Assembly: GCA_036655355.1 (NCBI GenBank)
Contig: JAVVQG010000001.1
Span: 124,001 to 188,000, forward strand
Source: JAUNSR01 sp036655355
GTDB lineage: Bacteria > Bacteroidota > Bacteroidia > Bacteroidales > JAUNSR01
Reading direction: 5' to 3'
Length of the DNA stretch: 64,000 nt
This document shows, piece by piece, positions 18,701 to 26,832 of this stretch (within the stretch, counting starts at the first letter, position 1; every line of letters starts with the position of its first letter). The translations under genes and the position numbers were made by a program. Below the pieces are notes generated by a model that was given only the letters and a program-made list of their open reading frames with translations, was not told where the DNA came from and did not search any database.

Positions 18701-20277
18701 GGGGAAGAGCTAGCGGAAACCTCACGTTATTCGGTAAATTCAAAACACTGAGTATCGTTGGCGATGCCTATGCGGATAACGCCCATTTTGACGTCGGCTA
18801 CCTGAACACCACCTATTACGTTTCCGATTCGGTGAAATTCCGCGAAGATGGGATTTTCTTTAATCAGGTTTCTCTCTTTGATAAATTCGGCAACAAAGCA
18901 GCTGTCAACGGAAGAGTGAATTACCATTATTTTAAAGATATCAAATACGACATCTCCATGCTTATTCCGGAGAATCAATCCTTTCAGGTATTAAACCTGA
19001 CCGAGAAATTGAGTCCCGTTTACTGGGGTGCGATTTACGCTTCGGGATCGGCGCGGATCTATGGAGATGTAAAAAAAACGTGGATTGACGTTTCAGCCCG
19101 AACCAAACCAAATTCCAAGTTCTATTTCTCTTTGAACGACAACATGACGGCCGGTGATTACAAATTCATCACCTTCAGAGACACCCGAAAAGAGGCAGAG
19201 GCGAAACAGAAAGAGAAAGCAAATGCATCACTCAAATCCGAGGAGGTTCCCACAATCGAATCGCCGCACGATCTGAATCTGAACTTACAGGTAGATGCCA
19301 CGCCGGACGGAACGATAAACTTAATCATGGACCCCGCATCGGGCGATATTATAAAAGGTACCGGATCGGGAAACATCCGCTTGGAATACAATAAAACAAC
19401 CGATTTCCGCCTGTTCGGAAGTTATGTCATCGATAAGGGTAGTTACTACTTCAACCTACAGGATGTGATAACACGAGACTTCACCATCAATCAGGGAAGT
19501 ACGGTGACATTCCGGGGAGAGCCTCTGAATGCCGAGTTAGACATCCAGGCTTACTATCAGGTAACGGCAAATCTGGCCGATTTGGATGAATCATTTGCCG
19601 ATTCGCGCGAATTGAGTCGCACGAACGTTCCCGTCCAATGCGTATTGAACATCGACGGTGATTTACGCCGACCGGATCTGAGCTTCGACATCAACCTACC
19701 TACCGTGAGCCAGGATATCGACCGCCAGGTGAAGAGCATCATCAGTACCGACGATATGATGAACCGCCAGATTCTTTATCTGATGATTCTGAATAAATTC
19801 TATACGCCGGATTACGTCAATACGGGAGAGCAGAAACGATACAACGAACTTGCTTCGGTAGCGTCCTCTACCCTCTCTTCCCAATTGAACAACCTTTTGG
19901 GACAGCTTAGCGACAACTGGAACATCGGTACGAATATCCGTAGTGATAAAGGGGATTTCTCGGATGTAGAGGTAGAACTTGCGCTCTCTTCCCAGCTCCT
20001 AAACAACCGTCTTCTCTTAAACGGAAACTTCGGTTATCGCGACAACCCGAACGCCAACAACTCCTTCATCGGAGATTTCGACCTCGAATACCTGCTTAAC
20101 AAGGCTGGGTCATTACGATTAAAGGCATACAACCATTACAATGACCGAAACTACTCTGTAAAATCGGCACTCACCACCCAAGGAGTGGGTATCATTGTAA
20201 AGAAAGATTTCGATAATTTCCCGGAACTCTATATGATTTTCCGACGAAACAAAATGGCCCCCGTACCCAAAAAGTAG
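15778..20277 (+). CDS. tamB: TamB/AsmA-like translocation and assembly protein (DUF490)
   Basis: A 1499-residue protein with one N-terminal membrane anchor (about residues 11-33), a long beta-rich middle of AsmA/TamB-like repeats and a C-terminal DUF490/TamB domain from about residue 1150 (GSYYFNLQDVITRDFTINQGSTVTF and following). TamB-like proteins span the periplasm and serve outer-membrane protein assembly and/or phospholipid transport. No TamA is adjacent. The gene is divergent from tsaD, an arrangement I have often seen in Bacteroidota. A strong terminator follows the stop. Confidence 0.9.
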   Translation: MQTITKYIKRILIGTVLGVFFLYSALYVLLSFPYIQNQAREIAIRELTALTGTPLSIASIQLRPFNNVSLQGVFIPDLNQDTLLYANKLSAGFELLPLFRKELKFTTIQLIGFDINITREDKESAPNFKFFIDAFASKDTLKQKTPFSLQLGTVMLRRGNISYDVFSAPRNPEKFDANHIRVKDLLANISLRTYSQDSVNLYLKRLSFEEQAGLKVNKLTLHLAANKKAGLVHDLSLTLPQSRIAVDTLSVNYANVTRKEEFADSADFQLLMKNSEVSLRDIHSFAPVLQHFKSKVNLRMKAHGTINNLQVPNISVSYGDDLGLEANASLLGITTPKEAYLFGQVARLNITPEGISGIANNFSSDKKDLPGILNRLGEIHFNGDISGFFSNLVAYGKIHTRLGVLNADMLLGNDLTNKLLTYKGSIKTSNFKINELLPGSNPLGKISFALNVDGRQQKGFKTRGTVKGKITSFDFKGYRYDDLSLDGSYLGKSFDGSAFLNDENGKMKINGKINISPEGSTFNFLAKGEELHLDRLNLLPKYKGSSLSFTLKANFEGNRFDNANGEIRVDSLSFENKEQTFLLDSLCLTADNRSVPQAIYIHSDLISGQLTGSYSFATLIREWRTTAGNVLPVLTPKKGNKSVSRNGGNRTGINNFDFALQLADTKILSEVLELPVTLNRPAVIGGSYNTFTDNFHLNGEIPSVSIGKMELLDGSLSASIPQDRILLRYSTHKLTKNKEPLFLSLNTEAHQGVITTRFDWSNIAQTTYSGNFSFKTKFTERKGKYPLLTEINVLPSSLIFNDSIWDVNPSSAAIDSGRIKINDFKISHQKQLLRLNGVLSKLPSDSLHLNLRDMNLDYIFQTLNINYVQFGGQGTGDFLLTHKEKNPVVKTENFHVKDFSYNDAHLGDIALYSDWDNLNKGIYLKGIITQPDAAPSIAEGSIFIGNDSLWLNFDANKLNVDFVHVWTDNIIQNFGGRASGNLTLFGKFKTLSIVGDAYADNAHFDVGYLNTTYYVSDSVKFREDGIFFNQVSLFDKFGNKAAVNGRVNYHYFKDIKYDISMLIPENQSFQVLNLTEKLSPVYWGAIYASGSARIYGDVKKTWIDVSARTKPNSKFYFSLNDNMTAGDYKFITFRDTRKEAEAKQKEKANASLKSEEVPTIESPHDLNLNLQVDATPDGTINLIMDPASGDIIKGTGSGNIRLEYNKTTDFRLFGSYVIDKGSYYFNLQDVITRDFTINQGSTVTFRGEPLNAELDIQAYYQVTANLADLDESFADSRELSRTNVPVQCVLNIDGDLRRPDLSFDINLPTVSQDIDRQVKSIISTDDMMNRQILYLMILNKFYTPDYVNTGEQKRYNELASVASSTLSSQLNNLLGQLSDNWNIGTNIRSDKGDFSDVEVELALSSQLLNNRLLLNGNFGYRDNPNANNSFIGDFDLEYLLNKAGSLRLKAYNHYNDRNYSVKSALTTQGVGIIVKKDFDNFPELYMIFRRNKMAPVPKK

Positions 20278-20286
20278 AAAAACAGC

Positions 20287-20328
20287 AAAGGCTGTGTCAA
20301 TTGCGATTGACACAGCCTTTGTTTTTTT
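20287..20328. terminator. Bidirectional terminator between the TamB-like gene and the convergent unknown gene
   Basis: AAAGGCTGTGTCAAT (20287-20301) is perfectly complementary to ATTGACACAGCCTTT (20306-20320), with a TGCG loop and seven T after it on the plus strand. Confidence 0.92.
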
Positions 20329-20341
20329 ATTAAAATAGAAA

Positions 20342-20995
20342 TTACGCCTTTTTCTTCATAAAATCTTTCCATGCCGCATATTCTTCATATGTAGCCGCTG
20401 CTTCCAGTCCGATCAGAGCACTCTCCATAATATTCCGGAAGCCGTAATTCTCCTGCAACTCTTTCGCCAGCATAACTGACAGATCAGGGGCAAACCCCAT
20501 TGCAAAAGTGGTTCTTTCGGAATTCAGTTCATCCGAAGCCAAAGTCAGCAGCGTCAGGTTACGTGACGGTTTAGCGTTCATCCAAACGCAGAATTCCTGA
20601 ATCACCCGAATATACGCTTCGGGCTCACCCTCTTGCGGTTCCACAGAGGATTCCGAGATATCAAGCGCCTCAAATTTCAGATCATATTTATTTTTCTCTC
20701 TCCATTTAAGGAAACCGTCAAAATCGGGTTCTACCCCAACCTGACCAAGAGCCTCAAGTAACACCTGTCTTAGAAGAGGAATTTGAATCATCTTCTTCAC
20801 CAACATACCGGAGAGATCCTCATCATAACCTTCGATGTAGGTTTTAATCTCCACGCTTTTCTCTGACACGGTCGATTTATGATCATCATCCGAAGGATTT
20901 TCTGCCATAGCCATTAAAATCACACATGCATCTTCCGGAGCATTCTCTTCGAGCCAACTGATTGTTTCATCTATTTTTGCCAGCTGTTTATTCAT
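20342..20995 (-). CDS. Hypothetical protein with internal duplication
   Basis: A 217-residue acidic, helical, soluble-looking protein that I do not recognise; there is no signal peptide or membrane segment. It appears to be two copies of one unit. Residues 59-103 contain DEDLSGMLVKKM...LLEALG...FLKWREKNK, and residues 170-216 contain APDLSVMLAKEL...MESALI...YAAWKDFMKKK. Each is preceded by a helix with a conserved Trp (SWLEEN near 13, VWMNAK near 137). The ATG at 20995 (MNKQLAKIDETI) is preferred to an upstream start at 21031, whose extension lacks this pattern. It converges on the TamB-like gene. Confidence 0.7.
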   Translation of the reverse strand: MNKQLAKIDETISWLEENAPEDACVILMAMAENPSDDDHKSTVSEKSVEIKTYIEGYDEDLSGMLVKKMIQIPLLRQVLLEALGQVGVEPDFDGFLKWREKNKYDLKFEALDISESSVEPQEGEPEAYIRVIQEFCVWMNAKPSRNLTLLTLASDELNSERTTFAMGFAPDLSVMLAKELQENYGFRNIMESALIGLEAAATYEEYAAWKDFMKKKA

Positions 20996-21137
20996 AACAA
21001 TAAATTTTAATGTTTGCTGAACGAACTTCATATTCCACGTATCGACACTCCGATACGCGTTTTTTGAATTTCCAAAATTTCATTTTATCCTGAGCCTAAG
21101 ATAAACATAATAATTAGATATTAACAATCCGGAAAGC

Positions 21138-21169
21138 AAAAAGGCTGATCTCATACAATAAGATCAGCC
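21138..21169 (-). terminator. Terminator downstream of the small lipoprotein gene
   Basis: GGCTGATCT (21143-21151) pairs with AGATCAGCC (21161-21169); on the minus strand five T follow (complement of 21138-21142). Confidence 0.75.
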
Positions 21170-21192
21170 CTTTCTGCTAAAACATCCACCTG

Positions 21193-21435
21193 CTATTTCT
21201 TCTCCACCTTGTTTGGTTCAGCCACCATCTCTACGGTAGTGTCTGTCACTGCAACCTGAACTGAATCCGGAGCAACTGAGTCAACTTCAACTGTACCGTA
21301 ATCCATTACAATCGTATCAGGAGCAGCCATTGCTGCTGAGTCTGCGGCTGTTTTGTCTGCATCAGCCTTTTTACCACCACAAGCCGCAAGAAGAAGCCCT
21401 ACGGCAAATGTTCCGAACAATAATACTTTTTTCAT
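21193..21435 (-). CDS. Small acidic lipoprotein of unknown function
   Basis: An 80-residue protein with a lipoprotein signal: MKKVLLFGTFAVGLLLAACG with lipobox LAAC, predicted lipidated Cys19. The mature part is about 60 residues, rich in Ala, Asp, Thr and Val with no recognisable fold (VDSVAPDSVQVAVTDTTVEM) and a basic end. It is probably a periplasm-facing or surface lipoprotein. It has its own terminator, so it is likely monocistronic. Confidence 0.72.
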   Translation of the reverse strand: MKKVLLFGTFAVGLLLAACGGKKADADKTAADSAAMAAPDTIVMDYGTVEVDSVAPDSVQVAVTDTTVEMVAEPNKVEKK

Positions 21436-21561
21436 TTTCCCTTTTTATTACTATTAAACAATTCACTCCCCATTATAATACAACACATAAAAGAAATAAA
21501 TTATATTCCCTTTTTACTTTAATATAACAATTGGGGAAGAAAAATGTTTTAGTATCAGTAT

Positions 21562-21612
21562 AAAAAATGAAAGACTCTCAATTGAGTATTTTATTACTTA
21601 ACTGAGAGTCTT
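21562..21612 (-). terminator. Hairpin with T-tract downstream of the 6S-like RNA
   Basis: AAGACTCTCA (21571-21580) pairs with TGAGAGTCTT (21603-21612). On the minus strand six T follow after three bases (complement of 21562-21567). Confidence 0.55.
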
Positions 21613-21621
21613 CTATATTTT

Positions 21622-21828
21622 AAAAAGAAAGCCGCACCGATGGACGTGATGAAACTCCTGTAAACAGGATTTGAGGGCCCTTCGCCTTTGTAATCCACTG
21701 CGCACAATGCATCTCTCTTTCGAGAGTGTGGCCCGCCATCAGCGAAGAAAGCATATCTCGGTAAAGATACTTTTAATTGATGAGTTTCCCGATCAACACG
21801 ATGCGGCTCTTTACCTTTGGCCTTTCCT
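21622..21828 (-). ncRNA. ssrS: 6S-like RNA (Bacteroidales-1 motif) downstream of rplT
   Basis: A minus-strand RNA of about 200 nt is indicated by a perfect -7 element (TACATTTG) just upstream, a long-range closing helix (AGCCGCA near 21804-21810 with TGCGGCT near 21630-21637, extended by further pairs) and a T-rich 3' end right after the closing stem. Internal short helices are visible, such as CTCTCGAAAGAGAG. Size, rod-like closure and position immediately after rplT fit the Bacteroidales-1 RNA described next to the L20 gene and since interpreted as 6S RNA, which binds RNA polymerase in stationary phase. The call rests on layout and position; no covariance search was run, and the ends are approximate. 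Confidence 0.75.
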
Positions 21829-21834
21829 TTGATA

Positions 21835-21867
21835 CAAATGTAACGAAATAATCTAATCCGCTACAAG
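21835..21867 (-). promoter_or_regulatory. Promoter of the 6S-like RNA (-33 CTTG, -7 TACATTTG)
   Basis: On the minus strand TACATTTG (complement of 21835-21842) is a perfect -7 element. A CTTG lies 21 nt upstream of it, the usual distance for the -33 TTTG box. Confidence 0.6.
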
Positions 21868-21958
21868 CTTTATGCGTTAAAAAAAACAGAAAAATTCCAT
21901 TCTTAAGTATTAAAAAAAGGGCCTCTGATTACGTCAAAGAGCGATTTCAGGCATAAGA

Positions 21959-21996
21959 AAAGGTCGATCAGAACCTTACGATTCCAATCGACCTTT
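21959..21996 (-). terminator. Terminator of the thrS-infC-rpmI-rplT operon
   Basis: AAAGGTCGAT (21959-21968) pairs with ATCGACCTTT (21987-21996), just downstream of the rplT stop on the minus strand. The T-tract is short (TTTTCTT), so termination may be partial. Confidence 0.65.
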
Positions 21997-22018
21997 ATAT
22001 TTTATCCAAAAACTGCAA

Positions 22019-22369
22019 TTATGCGTTTTTAGCTTTTTCTACGATAGCTGCAAAAGCTTCCGGGTGGTTAACAGCAAGGTCAGCAAGAACCTTACGGTTG
22101 ATTTCGATACCAGCTTTGTGAAGAGCACCCATCAATTTAGAGTAAGACATACCCTGAAGACGAGCAGCTGCATTGATACGCTGGATCCACAATGCGCGGA
22201 AGTTACGTTTTTTAGCTTTACGGTCGCGGAACGCATAAGTCAAACCTTTTTCCCATGTGTTCTTAGCTACAGTCCAAACGTTTTTACGAGCTCCGAAATA
22301 TCCTCTTGTCAGTTTAAGGATCTTTTTGCGTCTGTTACGTGACGCTACGTGGTTTACCGATCTTGGCAT
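22019..22369 (-). CDS. rplT: 50S ribosomal protein L20 (bL20)
   Basis: A 116-residue basic protein with the family opening MPRSVNHVASRNRRKKILKL and the later WIQRINAAARLQGMSYSKLM. It binds 23S rRNA and is needed for early 50S assembly. It is the last gene of thrS-infC-rpmI-rplT, 116 nt after rpmI, and is followed by the operon terminator and the 6S-like RNA. Confidence 0.97.
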   Translation of the reverse strand: MPRSVNHVASRNRRKKILKLTRGYFGARKNVWTVAKNTWEKGLTYAFRDRKAKKRNFRALWIQRINAAARLQGMSYSKLMGALHKAGIEINRKVLADLAVNHPEAFAAIVEKAKNA

Positions 22370-22485
22370 AATTCTAAAATAATTGTGAATGATAGCGTCT
22401 ATCCTCTTGGGAAGAACTTAAGCTTGCATTCGGTTGATAAAATAAACGTGCTTTAAAACTTCTGATTAATTTCTTTAGACAGAAA

Positions 22486-22683
22486 TTATTTCATGCAAAG
22501 AAGGAACTTAACGTTGTTTACGTCTGGTTTCGCAACCAATGTAAAGTGACCTAGACGACGTTTCTGTTTGTTTGTTTTCTTAGTCAAGATGTGACGTTTG
22601 AAAGCATGTTTTCTTTTGATCTTTCCTGATCCGGTAAGAACGAATCTTTTTTTAGCACCGGAATTAGTTTTCATTTTAGGCAT
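22486..22683 (-). CDS. rpmI: 50S ribosomal protein L35 (bL35)
   Basis: A 65-residue, very basic protein with the bL35 signature MPKMKTNSGAKKRFVLTGSG and KRHILTKKTNKQKRRLG. It is a member of the infC-rpmI-rplT cluster, 78 nt downstream of infC. Confidence 0.97.
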   Translation of the reverse strand: MPKMKTNSGAKKRFVLTGSGKIKRKHAFKRHILTKKTNKQKRRLGHFTLVAKPDVNNVKFLLCMK

Positions 22684-22761
22684 CGTGAAATATTTAAATG
22701 AATTTATATTAAGTAGAAAATAGGGAGCGTTGTTGCCAACGCTCTCAATTTCTGCTATTTC

Positions 22762-23343
22762 TTATTTACCTTCCACCTTCTTTTTAGGAGCCAACATGAT
22801 AATCATGCGTTTTCCTTCAAGCTGCGGAAGCTGTTCAACCTTACAAAGGTCTTCCAAATCATTTGCAAAACGAAGCAATAACACTTCCCCCTGCTCTTTG
22901 AACAGGATTGAACGCCCTTTGAAGAATACATAAGCTTTCACTTTGCAACCTTCTTCAAGGAAGCTCTTTGCGTGCTTCAATTTGAATGCATAATCGTGAT
23001 CATCTGTCTGAGGTCCGAAACGAATCTCTTTCAATACCACTTTAGATGCCTTCGCTTTGATTTCCTTCTGTTTCTTTTTCTGTTGGTAAAGGAACTTCTG
23101 ATAATCTGTAATTCTACAAACTGGTGGCACCGCTGTTGGAGAAATCTCTACCAGGTCTAGCCCTTTTTCTTCAGCGATTTTCATTGCCGCTCTATAAGAC
23201 ATAACGCCTGCTTCGACGTCCTCCCCTACCAAACGAACTTCATCAACGCCTCTGATTTTTTCGTTAATCCTGTGTTGAGCTTTATCTTCTCTTCTTTGTG
23301 GTCCTCTTCCTCTTGGACCACCACCCATCGGTTTTTTTTCCAT
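22762..23343 (-). CDS. infC: Translation initiation factor IF-3
   Basis: A 193-residue protein with both IF3 domains. The N domain carries RINEKIRGVDEVRLVG and the linker VPPVCRITDYQKFLYQQKKKQKE; the C domain begins near KEIRFGPQTDDHDYAFKLKHA. It prevents premature subunit joining and checks initiator tRNA. It has a Gly/Arg-rich N-terminal extension (GGGPRGRGPQRRED). It starts with ATG rather than the rare AUU start used for autoregulation in E. coli, and its ATG directly abuts the thrS stop codon. Confidence 0.97.
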   Translation of the reverse strand: MEKKPMGGGPRGRGPQRREDKAQHRINEKIRGVDEVRLVGEDVEAGVMSYRAAMKIAEEKGLDLVEISPTAVPPVCRITDYQKFLYQQKKKQKEIKAKASKVVLKEIRFGPQTDDHDYAFKLKHAKSFLEEGCKVKAYVFFKGRSILFKEQGEVLLLRFANDLEDLCKVEQLPQLEGKRMIIMLAPKKKVEGK

Positions 23344-25290
23344 TTAAATTACTGAATTGTTTACCATTTGTTCTACCTCTTGAACCAAATCTGCGGCAAA
23401 AGTAGTGATTTTTTTGACACCTAGGTCACCTTCGCCCTGTTTTCTTACAGAAACTTCACGGTTTTCCTGCTCTTTTTCACCTACGATAAGCAAATAAGGG
23501 ATTCTTTTCAATTCGTTATCACGAATCTTACGTCCGATTTTCTCATTACGGTCATCAACGATCGCGCGGATATCATTTGCGGCAAGTTCTGCTGCAACTT
23601 CACGTGCATAATCATTAAAACGCTCTGAAATCGGAAGAACCACTACCTGATCCGGTGTCAGCCACAATGGGAATTTCCCGCCTGTATGCTCGATAAGCAC
23701 GGCTACGAAACGTTCCATTGAACCGAAAGGAGCACGGTGAATCATGATCGGACGGTGTTTCTGGTTGTCAGAACCTGTATATTCAAGTTCAAAACGCTCC
23801 GGCAAGTTATAATCCACCTGGATTGTACCCAACTGCCAGCGACGGCCGATCGCATCCTTCACCATAAAGTCAAGTTTTGGACCGTAGAATGCCGCCTCAC
23901 CATACTCTACCTTCGCGTTCAGACCTTTTTCCTGGCAAGCTTCCACGATAGCCGCTTCCGCTTTTTCCCAGTTTTCGTCAGAACCGATGTATTTCTCTGT
24001 GTTATTCGGATCGCGCAAAGAGATCTGAGCTTCGAAATTATCAAATTTCAACGCTTTGAAAATAATTGAAATGATATCCATTACTTTCAAGAACTCATCT
24101 TTCAACTGATCCGGACGCACGAACAAGTGCGCATCATCTTGTGTAAAGCTACGTACACGAGTCAAACCGTGAAGTTCGCCCGACTGCTCGTAACGATATA
24201 CCGTACCGAATTCCGCAAAACGAAGCGGAAGGTCTTTATATGAACGCGGGAACGCCTTGTAAATCTCACAGTGGTGAGGGCAGTTCATCGGTTTCAACAG
24301 ATACTCCTCTCCCTCTTCCGGTGTGCGGATTGGCTGGAACGAGTCTTTTCCGTATTTTGCATAGTGGCCGGAAGTAACATACAACTGTTTGTTTCCGATA
24401 TGCGGCGTGATTACTTGCTGGTAGTCATAACGCTTCTGGATTTTACGCAAGAACTGTTCCAAACGGTCGCGCAATGCAGCCCCGCGAGGCAACCACAATG
24501 GCAATCCCTGACCTACAGTCTGTGAGAACATAAACAACTCCAGTTCACGACCCAGTTTACGATGGTCGCGTTTCTTTGCCTCTTCCAAAAGTGCCAGATG
24601 CTCATCCAACTCTTTTTTCTTAGGGAAAGTGATACCGTAGATACGTGTCAACTGTTTACGTTTCTCGTCTCCGCGCCAGTAAGCACCTGCTACAGAAAGC
24701 AACTTGATCGCTTTGATCGGAGCTGTACTCGGAATGTGTGGCCCGCGACAAAGGTCCGTGAATGAACCCAGTGTATATGTCGTGATCGTTCCGTCTTGAA
24801 GTTCGGAAATTAGTTCGCATTTATATGTTTCGCCTCTGTCGCCAAACATTTTCAATGCATCCTCTTTGGTGATGTCCTGGCGAACCAGTTCCGCTTTGCG
24901 CGCAGCCAATTCCGCCATTTTTTTCTCAATGGCAGGAAGATCAGATTCTTTAATCACTGCCGTGCCCGGATCCACATCGTAGTAGAAACCGTTCTCAATA
25001 GCAGGACCGATACCGAACTGAATACCCGGATACATCTCTTGCAAAGCCTCAGCCAAAAGGTGAGCGGATGAATGCCAGAAAGCGTGTTTGCCCTCTGTAT
25101 CACTCCATTTGAATAACTTAATAGATGCGTCTTCATTAATTGGGCGTGTTGCATCCCATTCTGCATCATTTACACTTGCAGCAAGAATATCCTGTGCAAG
25201 ACGAGAGCTGATGCTCTCTGCGATCTGCAAAGGAGTAATCCCCTTTGCATACTCTCTGACTGACCCGTCAGGAAAGGTAATTTTAATCAT
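23344..25290 (-). CDS. thrS: Threonine-tRNA ligase
   Basis: A 648-residue class II synthetase. It has a TGS domain (about 1-60, MIKITFPDGSVREYAKGITP), the tRNA-SAD editing domain with its HSSAHLLAEAL motif, the catalytic core with zinc-ligand Cys in MNCPHHCEIY and class II motif 2 around RYEQSGELHGLTRVRSFTQD, and a C-terminal anticodon-binding domain (VVVLPISERFNDYA). It charges tRNA-Thr and edits mis-charged Ser. It is the first gene of the operon with infC, rpmI and rplT. A weak -7 candidate (GATATTTG) lies about 40 nt upstream; no T-box or attenuator is seen. Confidence 0.97.
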   Translation of the reverse strand: MIKITFPDGSVREYAKGITPLQIAESISSRLAQDILAASVNDAEWDATRPINEDASIKLFKWSDTEGKHAFWHSSAHLLAEALQEMYPGIQFGIGPAIENGFYYDVDPGTAVIKESDLPAIEKKMAELAARKAELVRQDITKEDALKMFGDRGETYKCELISELQDGTITTYTLGSFTDLCRGPHIPSTAPIKAIKLLSVAGAYWRGDEKRKQLTRIYGITFPKKKELDEHLALLEEAKKRDHRKLGRELELFMFSQTVGQGLPLWLPRGAALRDRLEQFLRKIQKRYDYQQVITPHIGNKQLYVTSGHYAKYGKDSFQPIRTPEEGEEYLLKPMNCPHHCEIYKAFPRSYKDLPLRFAEFGTVYRYEQSGELHGLTRVRSFTQDDAHLFVRPDQLKDEFLKVMDIISIIFKALKFDNFEAQISLRDPNNTEKYIGSDENWEKAEAAIVEACQEKGLNAKVEYGEAAFYGPKLDFMVKDAIGRRWQLGTIQVDYNLPERFELEYTGSDNQKHRPIMIHRAPFGSMERFVAVLIEHTGGKFPLWLTPDQVVVLPISERFNDYAREVAAELAANDIRAIVDDRNEKIGRKIRDNELKRIPYLLIVGEKEQENREVSVRKQGEGDLGVKKITTFAADLVQEVEQMVNNSVI

Positions 25291-25668
25291 AAATAAACGT
25301 TTGAATTACAACTTTCAAAGCAATTTGCAAATATCTGATTATTGAGTTGTTACAAATAACACGATTATTTCAGTGATGCATTTGCGACACATCCATGTTT
25401 TTGCTACTTCTCAACAACCTTGATTTACTATACAAATGTATCATTATTTTTATTAGAAAAAAAGAAAGCGACCAGATTCACATCGATAACCAATAACCTT
25501 TACTTCATATTTAAAACAAGACTCTTTCTCAAAGCATAAAAAAAACAACAGTTGGATAATTTTAAAAAAACAAGACATAAATCAAAACAAATACGATACA
25601 GAAAGGTTAGATATTTAGAAGAACTTGTATTTATAAACAAAAACATTATTCACAATTAATATATTTAT
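25291..25668. other. AT-rich intergenic region between divergent thrS and the DUF1254 gene
   Basis: About 380 bp without a gene. It must hold two divergent promoters; only weak -7 matches are seen (GATATTTG for thrS, complement of 25328-25335). Long A/T runs dominate, and no structured RNA is apparent. Confidence 0.5.
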
Positions 25669-26793
25669 ATGAAGATATTCAAACTGTACTTTCTGACTCT
25701 TTTAATATCGTTGAATTATGCAACATACGGTCAGAAGAGCGCCAATCAAAAAGAACTGATTGACCCAATGGTAAACACATTCAGCAAACCGCACGACGAA
25801 AATGCTGGAAAATTATATGAGCAAATCACACTACCTAATGGCAAACAGAAAGTAACCATTGATAATTTTGTTCGCGCAGAAACTGATAATTATTTCAAAA
25901 TCAGAACAAATGACGGATGCTTTGGTAAATTATGTCATAATAGCGGTCCTGCAGATGTGAATCATCAGTCCATTATTCGCACAAACAGAGACACAAGGTA
26001 TTCTTATGGAATTTTTGACCTAAACTCCCCATTGACAATCACACTGCCTGACACCAAAGGGCGCTTTCAATCGATGATGGTAATCAATGAAGATTCTTAC
26101 ATTCGTGTATTTTACGAACCCGGTTCTTATACATTTACAAAAGAGAATACGGGCACTCGTTATATCCACATTACCGTTAGAACTTTGGTTGACCCCAATA
26201 GTACAGAAGACAATCAAGTCGTCTCGGCAATACAGGATTCTATTCTTATTCAACAAACTCATGCAGGCAAATTAGAAATCCCGGATTGGGATGAGGAAAG
26301 TCTGAACAAAACACGGAATTTATTATTGGCCCTAGCCAAAGATTTACCCAATAGCAAAGGCGCTTTTGGTACAGAATGGGAAGTAACCCAGGTACGCCAA
26401 CTTTTAGGTACAGCGGGAGGGTATGGTGGAAATCCGGAAAAAGACGCTATTTACCTCAATTTCAACCCACCCAAGGATGATGGGATAACAGCATATACCT
26501 TAACATTAAAAGACGTCCCAGTAGATGCATTTTGGTCAGTATCCTTATACAATGAAAAAGGTTATTATGAGGTTAATGAATACAATAGTTATAATTTCAA
26601 TTCTATTACATCCAAGAAAAACACGGATGGTAGTACAACCATACATTTTGGCGGTGACCCAAATCAACCAAATTTTTTATACATCATGAAAGGTTGGAAC
26701 TATATGATTCGGTTGTACCGACCCCGCAAGGAAATTTTAGACGGAACTTGGAAATGCCCAGAACTGGTAGAAGTCAAGAAGCCCGAGAGATAA
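25669..26793 (+). CDS. DUF1254/DUF1214 domain secreted protein
   Basis: A 374-residue protein with a signal peptide (MKIFKLYFLTLLISLNYATYG) and the two linked domains of the DUF1254/DUF1214 family. The first covers about residues 50-170 (RTNRDTRYSYGIFDLNSPLT, SMMVINEDSY). The second covers about 245-360 (GTAGGYGGNPEKDAIYLNF, DAFWSVSLYNEKGYY). These beta-rich proteins occur widely in bacteria, often beside hydrolases or stress genes; their biochemical role is not established. It is followed after 39 nt by an amidohydrolase lipoprotein on the same strand. The two genes look AT-rich compared with the flanking core genes, hinting at acquisition. Confidence 0.85.
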   Translation: MKIFKLYFLTLLISLNYATYGQKSANQKELIDPMVNTFSKPHDENAGKLYEQITLPNGKQKVTIDNFVRAETDNYFKIRTNDGCFGKLCHNSGPADVNHQSIIRTNRDTRYSYGIFDLNSPLTITLPDTKGRFQSMMVINEDSYIRVFYEPGSYTFTKENTGTRYIHITVRTLVDPNSTEDNQVVSAIQDSILIQQTHAGKLEIPDWDEESLNKTRNLLLALAKDLPNSKGAFGTEWEVTQVRQLLGTAGGYGGNPEKDAIYLNFNPPKDDGITAYTLTLKDVPVDAFWSVSLYNEKGYYEVNEYNSYNFNSITSKKNTDGSTTIHFGGDPNQPNFLYIMKGWNYMIRLYRPRKEILDGTWKCPELVEVKKPER

Positions 26794-26832
26794 TATTTTA
26801 GACAAACACAAATCAGTAAGATTTAAAAAATT

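Larger units (their letters stand above)
21436..22018. other. Long intergenic region carrying a structured RNA gene and two terminators
   Basis: No protein gene is supported here. The stretch holds the rplT operon terminator (21959-21996), a promoter and 6S-like RNA on the minus strand (21622-21842) and a second hairpin (21571-21612) downstream of it; the remainder is AT-rich. Confidence 0.7.

Noticed and set aside
25291..25668. T-box or attenuator controlling thrS
   Set aside because: No specifier-stem pattern, no T-box sequence and no terminator on the thrS strand.
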